Shown here: positions 49,860-58,009 of the stretch, piece by piece | How positions within the stretch are numbered: the stretch's first letter is position 1 | Layout: the number at the start of each line of letters is the position of its first letter | Assembly (NCBI RefSeq): GCF_011764425.1 | Contig: NZ_BLPF01000001.1 | Coordinates: forward strand, 1,107,001 to 1,171,000 | Length of the DNA stretch: 64,000 nt | Source of the DNA: Phytohabitans houttuyneae | GTDB lineage: Bacteria > Actinomycetota > Actinomycetes > Mycobacteriales > Micromonosporaceae | Direction: 5' to 3' | Made by a program: the position numbers and the translations under genes | The notes under the pieces: model-generated | What the model was told of the DNA's origin: nothing | Seen by the model: the letters and a program-made list of their open reading frames with translations, nothing else | Database searches by the model: none

Positions 49860-52154
49860 ATGCCGTACCGACCGCCGCTGGTGCCGTACGAGACGTTCGT
49901 CGCCGACCCGCCAGACCTGCCCGTCCGCGCCCCCGGCGAGCAGGGGCTCTCGGCCGTGACCAGAGCCGAGCTCGTCACGACCGACGGCTCCGGCGTGTCC
50001 GTGAAGGCCACGACGTCCGACGGCGGGACGCTGGCTATCCAGATCGGCGCGGCCGGCGAGGGCATCCTGCGGGTACGGCTGAGCGAGGCACCCGACGCCC
50101 GCGGCCGGGCCGCCCGCGCGCTCACGCTGGTGCGGCCCGAGGCACACCCGGCGACCGTGACAGTGGTCGGCCCGGTCGTGCGGGTCAGCGCCGGCCCGGT
50201 CACCGCCGAGCTGACGCTCGACCCGTGGCACCTGCGCTTCGTCGACCCGGCCGGCCGCGTGCTGCTGGAGGAAAACCCGGGCGAGCGGGACATCAGCGGC
50301 CGCATGCGGACGCTCCCGTTCGGCCGCTCGCTGGCCGACGGCACCGTCGCGGCGTACCACGAGAGCTTCACCGCGCCGGCCGACGAGCGCTTCGTGGGCT
50401 TCGGGGAAAAGTTCACCCCGCTCGACAAGCGCGGGCAGCGCGCGCTGATGTGGAACTTCGACGCGTTCGGCACCGAGTCCGACCGCTCGCACAAGACCGT
50501 GCCCCTCTACCTGTCCAGCCGCGGCTACGGGGTGCTGGTCGACAGCGGCATGCCGGTCGAGTTCGACATGTGCCAGTCCACCCACAGCTGCGTGCAGATC
50601 CTTGTCCCGGACGACGTGCTCGACTACTACGTCATCGCCGGGCCGGCGCCGGCGGACGTGCTCGACCGGTACAACCGGCTCACCTGCCGGCCGCTGCTGC
50701 CGCCGAAGTGGGCGTTCGGCGCGTGGATGTCGTCCGGGTTCTTCGTCGACACCCAGGAGCAGGTGCTGGAGCGGGCGCGGAGGCTGCGCGAGCGCGGCAT
50801 CCCCTCCGACGTGCTGCACCTGGACTGCTACTGGCAGGTGGCCGGGCACTGGTCCGACCTGCGGTGGGACGCGGAGCACTTCCCCGACCCCGCCGGCATG
50901 CTGCGGACGCTGGCCGAGCAGGACTTCAAGGTCTGCCTGTGGATCAACCCGTACATCAGCCGGCACGCCCCCGCCTTCGCCGAGGCCGCCGAGGCCGGCT
51001 ACTTCCTGCGCCGGGCTAACGGCGCCACGTACGTGGCGGACGTGTGGCACGGCTCGCACCCCGCCTCCGGCATCGTCGACTTCACCAACCCGGCCGCGGT
51101 CGCCTGGTTCGTGGGGCTGCTGCGGCCGCTGCTGGAGCAGGGCGTGGCCGCGTTCAAGACGGACTTCGCCGAGGGTGTGCCGGCCGACGCGGTGGCGCAC
51201 AACGGGATGAACGGCGCCGAGCTGCACAACGTGTACACGCTGCTGTTCAACGACACCGTCTCGGCGGTGACCCGCGAGGTGGCCGGGCACGGGCTGGTGT
51301 GGGCCCGCTCGTCGTACCTGGGTGGGCAGCGGCACTCGGCGCAGTGGGGCGGCGACGTCAACGCCACGTACCCGGCGATGGGCAGCACCCTGCGCGGCGG
51401 CCTCTCGCACGGCCTCTCCGGCGTGCCGTTCTGGAGCCACGACGCGGGCGGCTTCCACGGCACGCCAACACCCGACCTGTACGTGCGGTGGGCCCAGTTC
51501 GCCGCGCTCTCGCCGCTGGTCCGCTTCCACGGCACCACGAGCCGCCTGCCGTGGGACTTCCCGGCCGACGCCGAGCGCCTGGTGGTCGAGGCGCTGCGGC
51601 TGCGGTACCGGCTGATGCCGTACATCTACTCCGCCGCCGTCGAGTCCGCCCGCACCGGCATCCCGCTGATGCGCGCGCTGCTCGTCGACTCCCCCGCCGA
51701 CCCGGCCGCGTGGGGCGCCGAGCTGGAGTACCTGCTCGGCCCCGACCTGCTGGTCGCGCCGATGCACGACCCGTCCGGCGAGCGCGACGCCTACCTGCCC
51801 GCCGGGCGGTGGGTCGACTACTGGACCGGCGAGACCCACGACGGCGGGCGGCACATCCGCGTGTCGGCGCCGCTGGAGCGCATCCCGCTGTTCGTGCGCC
51901 ACGGCGCGCTGCTTCCGGTACTGTCCGATCAGGACAGTGTCGGCGACGGCCCGTTCGACGCGGTGACGATCGTCAGCTGGGGCGGCACGGACGCCCGCAC
52001 CGTCGTGCGGGACGTGGATGGCGACACCGTCGTGGTCGCCGTCCGCGAGGGCGACACCCTCCGCGTGACCTATGAGGGTCCTTTGCGGGTACGGGAGGCG
52101 ACCCTCGCGTTTGGACGTGGTCAGGGCGTTCCACATGTGGAGCTCTCGCCCTGA
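49860..52154 (+). CDS. GH31 alpha-xylosidase-like glycosidase
   Basis: The protein has 764 residues and is not exported. The N-terminal beta-sandwich leads into DERFVGFGEKFTPLDKRG, then the barrel with GIPSDVLHLDCYWQ, the nucleophile motif FKTDFAEG (Asp435) and the acid/base motif WGGDVNATY (Asp499). SGVPFWSHDAGGF and the C-terminal sandwich follow. The pattern is closest to YicI-type alpha-xylosidases, which remove alpha-xylose from xyloglucan oligosaccharides. It is divergent from GH42. Its promoter carries an operator-like repeat also seen at the ROK/importer promoter, so it probably belongs to that regulon. Confidence 0.9.
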   Translation: MPYRPPLVPYETFVADPPDLPVRAPGEQGLSAVTRAELVTTDGSGVSVKATTSDGGTLAIQIGAAGEGILRVRLSEAPDARGRAARALTLVRPEAHPATVTVVGPVVRVSAGPVTAELTLDPWHLRFVDPAGRVLLEENPGERDISGRMRTLPFGRSLADGTVAAYHESFTAPADERFVGFGEKFTPLDKRGQRALMWNFDAFGTESDRSHKTVPLYLSSRGYGVLVDSGMPVEFDMCQSTHSCVQILVPDDVLDYYVIAGPAPADVLDRYNRLTCRPLLPPKWAFGAWMSSGFFVDTQEQVLERARRLRERGIPSDVLHLDCYWQVAGHWSDLRWDAEHFPDPAGMLRTLAEQDFKVCLWINPYISRHAPAFAEAAEAGYFLRRANGATYVADVWHGSHPASGIVDFTNPAAVAWFVGLLRPLLEQGVAAFKTDFAEGVPADAVAHNGMNGAELHNVYTLLFNDTVSAVTREVAGHGLVWARSSYLGGQRHSAQWGGDVNATYPAMGSTLRGGLSHGLSGVPFWSHDAGGFHGTPTPDLYVRWAQFAALSPLVRFHGTTSRLPWDFPADAERLVVEALRLRYRLMPYIYSAAVESARTGIPLMRALLVDSPADPAAWGAELEYLLGPDLLVAPMHDPSGERDAYLPAGRWVDYWTGETHDGGRHIRVSAPLERIPLFVRHGALLPVLSDQDSVGDGPFDAVTIVSWGGTDARTVVRDVDGDTVVVAVREGDTLRVTYEGPLRVREATLAFGRGQGVPHVELSP

Positions 52155-52204
52155 TCGCTGTGCGCAGGCGTGGTGCCATGGTGGGGGTGCCACGCCTGCG
52201 CTCC

Positions 52205-52282
52205 CATAGCCACTTGGTAGTCGTAACCTCCATAGTCCCCTGGTAGTCGTAACCTCCATAGTCCCTTGGTAGTAGTAAATCG
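52205..52282 (+). repeat. Three tandem 26-bp repeats upstream of the protease gene
   Basis: The unit is CATAGTCCCYTGGTAGTCGT followed by AACCTC. Three copies start at 52205, 52231 and 52257, the last drifting at its end. The array ends about 70 bases before the protease start, where it could bind a regulator. Confidence 0.85.
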
Positions 52283-52354
52283 GTATTGGTGGATGTGATG
52301 GCGGTCGCCTAGCCTGCGGGGAACCCCCTTCGGTCGTCCCAAAAGGAGTCCGTA

Positions 52355-53032
52355 GTGCGCATCCGCCTGCTCCTGGCCACCACGGCCACCGCTCTCGTCG
52401 GCGCGCTCGTCGCGCCCGCCGCCGCCTCCGCCGAACCGGCGCAGCCCTACATCATCGGCGGCGGCACCGTCTCCTCCGCCCCGTGGGCCGCGGCCGTCTT
52501 CAGCGGTGGCTCGTTCACCTGCTCCGGCTCGATCGTCGCCGCACAGTGGGTGCTCACCGCGCGCCACTGCCTGGGTGGCAGCATGTCCGTGCGCGTCGGC
52601 AGCGTGTACTACGCCTCCGGCGGCCAGACCCGCACGGTGAGCTCGACCGCCGCGCAGAACGACCTCGCGCTGCTGCGGCTCAGCTCCGCCGTCTCGACGA
52701 CGTACGTGACGCTGGCCAGCAGCAACCCGCCGATCGGCTCGACAAACAACATCTACGGCTGGGGCCGCACGTGCACCAACTGCCCCGCCTCCAGCCAGCT
52801 GAAGACCGCGACCGTGACGGTCTCCAGCAACAGCGCGACCGACGCGTACGGCGGTCCCGCGATCCGCAGCACACGCGGCAACGGCGTGGCCTGGCGCGGC
52901 GACTCCGGCGGCCCGCAGTTCTACAATGGACAGCAGGTCGGCGTCTGCTCGACCGGCAACGGCTCCACGTACCAGAACTACGGCAGCGTGGCCGCCAACC
53001 GCTCCTGGATCCGCTCGGTGGCCGGCGTCTGA
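52355..53032 (+). CDS. Secreted trypsin-like serine protease (S1)
   Basis: The protein has 225 residues. The signal peptide is followed by a short propeptide and the mature start IIGGGTVSSAPWAAAV. The catalytic triad is visible as His71 (LTARHC), Asp103 (NDLALL) and Ser184 (RGDSGGP), with cysteines placed for trypsin-type disulfides (FTCSGS, ARHCLG, TCTNC, GVCSTG). The cleavage preference cannot be read with certainty. It digests extracellular protein. GTG start with AAAGGAG 7 bases before. The gene is monocistronic, with a bidirectional terminator after it. Confidence 0.92.
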   Translation: MRIRLLLATTATALVGALVAPAAASAEPAQPYIIGGGTVSSAPWAAAVFSGGSFTCSGSIVAAQWVLTARHCLGGSMSVRVGSVYYASGGQTRTVSSTAAQNDLALLRLSSAVSTTYVTLASSNPPIGSTNNIYGWGRTCTNCPASSQLKTATVTVSSNSATDAYGGPAIRSTRGNGVAWRGDSGGPQFYNGQQVGVCSTGNGSTYQNYGSVAANRSWIRSVAGV

Positions 53033-53049
53033 CCCGGTGCCCTTGACGC

Positions 53050-53082
53050 CCGCGGGATCCGGCCCGGTGCCGGGTCCCGCGG
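53050..53082. terminator. Bidirectional terminator hairpin
   Basis: CCGCGGGA pairs with TCCCGCGG around an inner CCGG/CCGG stem, in the 50-base gap between the convergent protease and NACHT genes. Confidence 0.6.
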
Positions 53083-55965
53083 CTACGGCACCAGCCAGTG
53101 GCGGCTGCGGGCGTCCTCGTAGACGTCCACGAACGGGTTGGGCTTGCGCAGGTAGAACCGGCGCGAGCGGTTGAACAGCCGGGTCGCGGGCAGCCAGAAC
53201 GCCACCCACACCAGCGCGGTCGTGCCGATCAGGAAGGCCACGAGCGAGTCGTCCATCAGCGGAAGTGCCGCCAGGACGTACGGCAGGCCGACGAGTACCC
53301 CGAAGAGCCAGGTCAGCATCGTGTCCCGGTCGAACCAGACCTCGCCGTCATAGTCGACGCCGTTGAAATTGACGTAGGTGAGCATGTTGTTCGGCGGCGG
53401 CGACTCGCGGTGCACCGAGCGGGGACTGACGTAGACAAGGCAGAGGGCCGCCACACCGGTCTTCTTGACTCGGAAGGCCGTCCTGGAGTAGCCGAACGCC
53501 GACAGGGCGAAAGCCACCGACACCGCGACCGCCGCGGGTACCAGCGCCAGCGCCGGGGTCCACCAGCCGTGTGCGCGCGTGAGCAGCCCCGGGTCGGTGA
53601 CCACGTTGTAGGCGCCGGCGAGCAGCGCGGCGCCGAGCACGGTCAGGAAGAGGAACCGGACCGGCCGGAACGGCGCGATAGACAGGGTCCAGCGGCGGTC
53701 CTGCTCGATCCGGCCGAGCATCCCGGCCTCCTTCGCCTCGAAGAACCGGTTGGTGGGCTCCTCCGGCACGACCTCGAGCTCCTCCGCCCAGGCCAGCAGC
53801 GTCACGATGTTGGAGTCGCGGTCGAGCCCGGCGTCGAACGGGTAGGCGCGGCGGAGCAGGGCCGGCCCGGTGACGGGCGTGGTGACCAGCGCGGGCCGGT
53901 GCGGCGGCGCCTGCTCCAGCGCCGCGAAGGACAGCGGGTCCATCGCGAGGCTCAGCAGCTTCAGGACGATGATGCGCGCCGCCTCGGCCTGCCGGTCGAC
54001 CATGTCCGGGGTCGACAGGGCGCTCCACAGCGGACCGACGAGCCGGTGCTCGTCCTCGGCGACGAGGTCGGCCAGCAGCACGACCTGCGCGGCGATCGAC
54101 GGCACGTTCGTGGTGGCGAGCGCCTGGATGAGACGCATCGTCCCCTCGCGGTCGTCGGCGATCAACGTACCGCGATGCTCCCGCACGACCGGGCTGGTCA
54201 GCGCCTCGGAGACCTTGCGCGCCGCGTAGTCGCGCACCGACTCGCGCGGGGCGCGCACGGCGGCGACAAGCGCCGCGAGCCGGTCGGCGGTCACCTCGCG
54301 CAGCACGGACGCGAGCAGCTCGTCGAGGATCGGCCGGGCGACCTCGTCGGAGACGAGCCCGGCGGACAGGCAGTTGCCGGCCAGCTCGGGGTTGCGCTCG
54401 CCCACGCTGCGCACGAAGGACTCGGTGTGGTCGTGGTCGAACGCCGCGAAGAAGAGCACCACCTGCCGCCAGTCGGAGTCGCCGACCCGCTCCAACAGGA
54501 ACGCGGCGCCGGCGGCGGGGTCGCGGGCGAGCTGATCGGCCGCGAGGTGCTCCTGGATGGACCGGTGGCTGAACGCGTACTCCTCCGCGTCAGAGACCCG
54601 GCTGAACAGCCCGGTGTTGTCGATGATCTCGTTGACGAAGTCCTTCGACTCGGCGTCCGGCACCCGCGCCAGGCGCCGGGTGAGCCGCTCGGCGAACTCA
54701 AGCATCTCGTCGAAGACGAAGTCGCCGAACCTGTCGTCGCGGCTCGCCATGGCCAGCGCGAACTCGCGGATGAACCGCTCCTTGTCCTCCGCGTCGTACC
54801 GGTTCTTGCGGTCGGTGCTGCCGGGGAAGTCGTGCCGTCGCACCAGGTGACTGATCATCGTGCGGTAGAACTCCCGCACCGAGCGGGGGATCTGGTACGC
54901 GGGGCGGCTCAGGTACAGGCCGACGGACATCGTGAGCACCAGCGGTACCCGGTGCAGGTCGGCGGTCTCCGAGGCCATCGCCGCGTCGAAGAAGTCCTTC
55001 GGCGTGCGCGGGGCCGCGGCCCGGTCCTCGGAGAGCGCGTTGACCCGGACGAACTCCGACTCCCGGTGCCGCAGGAACATGAAGATCTCCGCGTCCTGCA
55101 GCGGCGCGAGTGCATGCGCCTGTACCGCGAAGGCGGGGATCCAGTCCGGCTGGATCCGCTTGAAGTTCTGCCGCCGGCAGGTGAGCACGACGCGGGCACG
55201 CTGGGTGGGCAGGCCGGCCGAGCCGCCGTCGTCGCAGAACTCGAAGATGGCGTCGCGGACCGCGCCGTACCGGTGGTCGGGCACCTCGTCCAGCCCGTCC
55301 AGCAGCAGCAGGCAGCGGTCGTCGTCGAGCGCCTGGCGCAGGAACTCCCGCGCGCCCGCCACGCCCGCCTTGGCCAGCACCTCCGACTCCAGGTAGCGGA
55401 CCAGCCCGTCCGGCCGGCCGTCGAGATGGCGGGCCAGAAACCGCAGCGGCACGAACAGCGGGATGTCGCGGCTGCGCCCGATCAGCTTGAGGTCGGCGCC
55501 GCCGCGCTCGCCGCGGGGCCGCAGGATCGCCGTACCGTACGCCTTGAGCAGCGTCGACTTGCCGGTACCCGGGTCGCCGGTCACCAGGATCCGCCGCGCG
55601 GCGCGGTCGGCGAGCACGGTGGTGGCAGCCTCGGTCCGCTCGCTCGACTCGCCCTGGCCGGCGCCCTGCTCGCCGCCGTCGGCACGCCGCTGGAACGACA
55701 GGGAGATGTAGGTGGCGCTGAGGTCGAGCACCTCGTCGCGGTCCAGGTAGATGTTGCGCACCTTGCCGTACCGCGCGCGGAACCACCTGCCGTACCGCCG
55801 CCGGTCGCTCCCCGACACCCGGCCGAACAGGTGCGCGCCGGACGTCAGCTTCCGGCGGTGCCGCCAGCAGAAGCCGAGGAACGCGATCGCGATTGTCGCC
55901 AACGCGAGAATGAGCCCGGCCTCGTCGGCCGAGAGGCCGAGCTCACGCTGCAGCCAACTGTCCAC
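53083..55965 (-). CDS. Membrane-anchored NACHT-type STAND NTPase
   Basis: The protein has 960 residues. One membrane helix lies near the N-terminus (about 14-34). A NACHT domain follows: Walker A GDPGTGKST (130-138), Walker B LLLLDGLDE (219-227), and a sensor region VVLTCRRQNF. A long helical middle (HRSIQEHLAADQLARDPAAG) could be a sensor or repeat platform. Four membrane helices lie near the C-terminus (LFLTVLGAALLAGAYNVV, ALALVPAAVAVSVAFAL and two more). STAND NTPases act as ligand-triggered switches; some bacterial NACHT proteins defend against phages. Membrane segments could be the output. No partner gene is adjacent. Function is inferred from architecture. Confidence 0.8.
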   Translation of the reverse strand: MDSWLQRELGLSADEAGLILALATIAIAFLGFCWRHRRKLTSGAHLFGRVSGSDRRRYGRWFRARYGKVRNIYLDRDEVLDLSATYISLSFQRRADGGEQGAGQGESSERTEAATTVLADRAARRILVTGDPGTGKSTLLKAYGTAILRPRGERGGADLKLIGRSRDIPLFVPLRFLARHLDGRPDGLVRYLESEVLAKAGVAGAREFLRQALDDDRCLLLLDGLDEVPDHRYGAVRDAIFEFCDDGGSAGLPTQRARVVLTCRRQNFKRIQPDWIPAFAVQAHALAPLQDAEIFMFLRHRESEFVRVNALSEDRAAAPRTPKDFFDAAMASETADLHRVPLVLTMSVGLYLSRPAYQIPRSVREFYRTMISHLVRRHDFPGSTDRKNRYDAEDKERFIREFALAMASRDDRFGDFVFDEMLEFAERLTRRLARVPDAESKDFVNEIIDNTGLFSRVSDAEEYAFSHRSIQEHLAADQLARDPAAGAAFLLERVGDSDWRQVVLFFAAFDHDHTESFVRSVGERNPELAGNCLSAGLVSDEVARPILDELLASVLREVTADRLAALVAAVRAPRESVRDYAARKVSEALTSPVVREHRGTLIADDREGTMRLIQALATTNVPSIAAQVVLLADLVAEDEHRLVGPLWSALSTPDMVDRQAEAARIIVLKLLSLAMDPLSFAALEQAPPHRPALVTTPVTGPALLRRAYPFDAGLDRDSNIVTLLAWAEELEVVPEEPTNRFFEAKEAGMLGRIEQDRRWTLSIAPFRPVRFLFLTVLGAALLAGAYNVVTDPGLLTRAHGWWTPALALVPAAVAVSVAFALSAFGYSRTAFRVKKTGVAALCLVYVSPRSVHRESPPPNNMLTYVNFNGVDYDGEVWFDRDTMLTWLFGVLVGLPYVLAALPLMDDSLVAFLIGTTALVWVAFWLPATRLFNRSRRFYLRKPNPFVDVYEDARSRHWLVP

Positions 55966-56037
55966 AAGCCACTCCTGGCATCGGCAATCGTCTGATTACT
56001 GTGCCAGCAGCTGTCCACCGCGCCTACCGTCGTACGG

Positions 56038-56925
56038 TCAGCCCTTGATGGCGCCGACAATGACCCCCTTCACGAAATGGCGCTGGATGAACGGGTAGAT
56101 GAGCACGATCGGCGCGACTGTCACCATCACGACAGCCATCTTGATCGCCTGGGTGGGTGGGAGCGAGCCGACCGACTGGCCCGAGAAGTTCGGTGACTGG
56201 CCCTGCAGGATCATGCTCTGCAGGATGCGCTGGATCGGAAACTTGTCGTTGCTGTCGATGTAGAGCAGCGCGCTGAACCAGACGTTCCAGTACCCCACCG
56301 CGTAGAAGAGGCCCACGACCGCGATCACCGGCCGGCTCAACGGAAGCACGATGCGCCACAGGATGCGGAACTCGCCCGCGCCGTCGATGCGCGCGCTGTC
56401 CAGCAGCTCGTTCGGCAGGCCCTGGAAGAAGCCGCGGACGACGACGAGGTTGAAGACGCTGATCGCGGTCGGCAGGATCAGCGCCCACAGGCTGTCCTTG
56501 AGGCCGACGCCGGTGACCACGAGGTAGCTGGGCACCAGTCCGGGATAGAGCAGGAAGGTGAGCAGGAAGTAGAACAGCAGTGTGCGGTGGCCGACCGAGC
56601 CGGGGCGGGACAGGCCGTACGCGGCGAGCACGGTGAGCGTGAGGCTCAGGATCGTGCCCGCGACGGTGACCAGCGTCGTGACCCAGAGGGCCCGGGTGAC
56701 GATGCCGCCGGAGAAGATGGTCACGTAGGCGGAGGCGTCGATGCCCCTCGGCACCATCACCATGCCGCCCGCGTCGTTGATGGTCTTGCGTGAGGAGAGG
56801 CTCGTCACCAGCACCGACCACAGTGGAACCAGCACGATCAGCACCATCACCGACAGTGCGACGCCCTTGCCGGCCAGCCCCACCGGGGTCGGCTTCTCCT
56901 CCCACGCGGCTCGCCTGGCGCTCAT
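56038..56925 (-). CDS. Oligosaccharide ABC importer permease (LplC/MalG-like)
   Basis: The protein has 295 residues with six membrane helices. The conserved cytoplasmic loop ELLDSARIDGAGEFRILWRIVLPLSRP contains the EAA motif (here as LDSARIDGAG). The tail ends with RHFVKGVIVGAIKG, the usual C-terminus of the LplC-type inner subunit. It pairs with the upstream permease and takes ATP energy from an ATPase encoded elsewhere (none is present here), as is common for CUT1 systems in actinobacteria. It is the last gene of the importer operon; 58 bases separate it from the other permease gene. Confidence 0.9.
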   Translation of the reverse strand: MSARRAAWEEKPTPVGLAGKGVALSVMVLIVLVPLWSVLVTSLSSRKTINDAGGMVMVPRGIDASAYVTIFSGGIVTRALWVTTLVTVAGTILSLTLTVLAAYGLSRPGSVGHRTLLFYFLLTFLLYPGLVPSYLVVTGVGLKDSLWALILPTAISVFNLVVVRGFFQGLPNELLDSARIDGAGEFRILWRIVLPLSRPVIAVVGLFYAVGYWNVWFSALLYIDSNDKFPIQRILQSMILQGQSPNFSGQSVGSLPPTQAIKMAVVMVTVAPIVLIYPFIQRHFVKGVIVGAIKG

Positions 56926-56983
56926 TCCCGTCCTCGCTTCGCTGCGGGCGGCCAGGACGCTCCACGCGCGACGATTCGCTCGT

Positions 56984-58009
56984 TCATTGCTTGGAGATCA
57001 ACCCCCGCTCGCCGATCATGTGGGCGACCCGGTTGGCGACCAGGATCAGCACCAGCCCGACGGCGGCCTTGAAGAGGCCGGCGGCGGCACCGAAGCCGAA
57101 GTTGCCCGTGGTGATGGACTGGTGGTACACGAACGTGTCGAGCACCTCGGCCGCGTCCCGCCCCACGGCGTCGCGCTGGAGGAGGAACTGCTCGAAGCCG
57201 ACCGAGAGCGCGTCGCCGAGGCGCAGGATGAGCAGCAGCACGATGACCGGCCGCAGCCCGGGGAGCGTCACGTGCCACAGGCGGCGCCAGCGTCCGGCAC
57301 CGTCCACGGCGGACTGCTCGTACAGGTTGGGGTCGATCATCGCGAGCGCGGCCAGGAAGACGATCATGCCCCAGCCGGCGTCCTTCCACACGGACTCGGC
57401 GGTGACCAGCACGATGAACGTGTCCGGGTTGGTCATGATGTTCGGCGGCTCGATGCCCGCCTGGCGCAGCTCCTGGGCGAGCAGCCCGGCACCGCCCAGC
57501 ATCTGCACGAAGAACGTGACCACCAGCACCCAGCTGAAGAAGTGCGGCAGGTACACGATCGTCTGGATGAACCCGCGCAGCTTGCCCGAGATCACGCTGT
57601 TGAGCAGGATCGCCATCGCGATCGGCAGCGGGAAGAAGAAGACGAGCTGGAACGCGGTGATGCTGAGCGTGTTCCAGAGCGCGTCCCAGAAGGCCGGGTC
57701 GCCGAAGAGCGTGTTGAAGTTGCCGAACCCGATCCACTCGCTGGCCAGGAAGGCGGACAGCGGCCCGTCGCCGGCGTACGGGTTGTAGTCCTGGAACGCG
57801 ACCACGTTGCCGAGCGTCGGCAGGTAGTGGAAGACCAGCAGCAGCAGCGCGGCCGGCGCGGTCATCAGCAGCAGCGGCCAGTCCCGCCGCAGCCGCGCCC
57901 GCAGCGGTACCCGGGGGCGGCGCCGCTTCTCCGGCGGCCGCGCCGCGTCCGGCGGCCGGGTCAGCTCCTCGCTGCGCCCGGCCGCCACGGGTGTTTCCGT
58001 GCTACTCAT
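56984..58009 (-). CDS. Oligosaccharide ABC importer permease (LplB-like)
   Basis: The protein has 341 residues. A basic Pro-rich N-terminus is followed by six or seven membrane helices. The LplB-type features are FQDYNPYAGDGPLSAFLASEWIGFGNF between the first helices (read in parts) and the EAA-region LYEQSAVDGAGRWRRLWHVTLPGLRP. The C-terminus is GERGLISKQ. The ATG overlaps the binding-protein stop by 4 bases, so translation is coupled. It forms the transmembrane pore with the second permease. Confidence 0.9.
   Translation of the reverse strand: MSSTETPVAAGRSEELTRPPDAARPPEKRRRPRVPLRARLRRDWPLLLMTAPAALLLLVFHYLPTLGNVVAFQDYNPYAGDGPLSAFLASEWIGFGNFNTLFGDPAFWDALWNTLSITAFQLVFFFPLPIAMAILLNSVISGKLRGFIQTIVYLPHFFSWVLVVTFFVQMLGGAGLLAQELRQAGIEPPNIMTNPDTFIVLVTAESVWKDAGWGMIVFLAALAMIDPNLYEQSAVDGAGRWRRLWHVTLPGLRPVIVLLLILRLGDALSVGFEQFLLQRDAVGRDAAEVLDTFVYHQSITTGNFGFGAAAGLFKAAVGLVLILVANRVAHMIGERGLISKQ

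Noticed and set aside
52355-55965. Protease and NACHT NTPase as a linked defence pair
   Set aside because: The genes are convergent with a terminator between them, and the protease has a secretion signal, so a shared intracellular system is not supported.
53098-55995. A 965-codon open frame on the plus strand opposite the NACHT gene
   Set aside because: Composition bias only; the minus strand has Walker A and B motifs and membrane helices in the right order.
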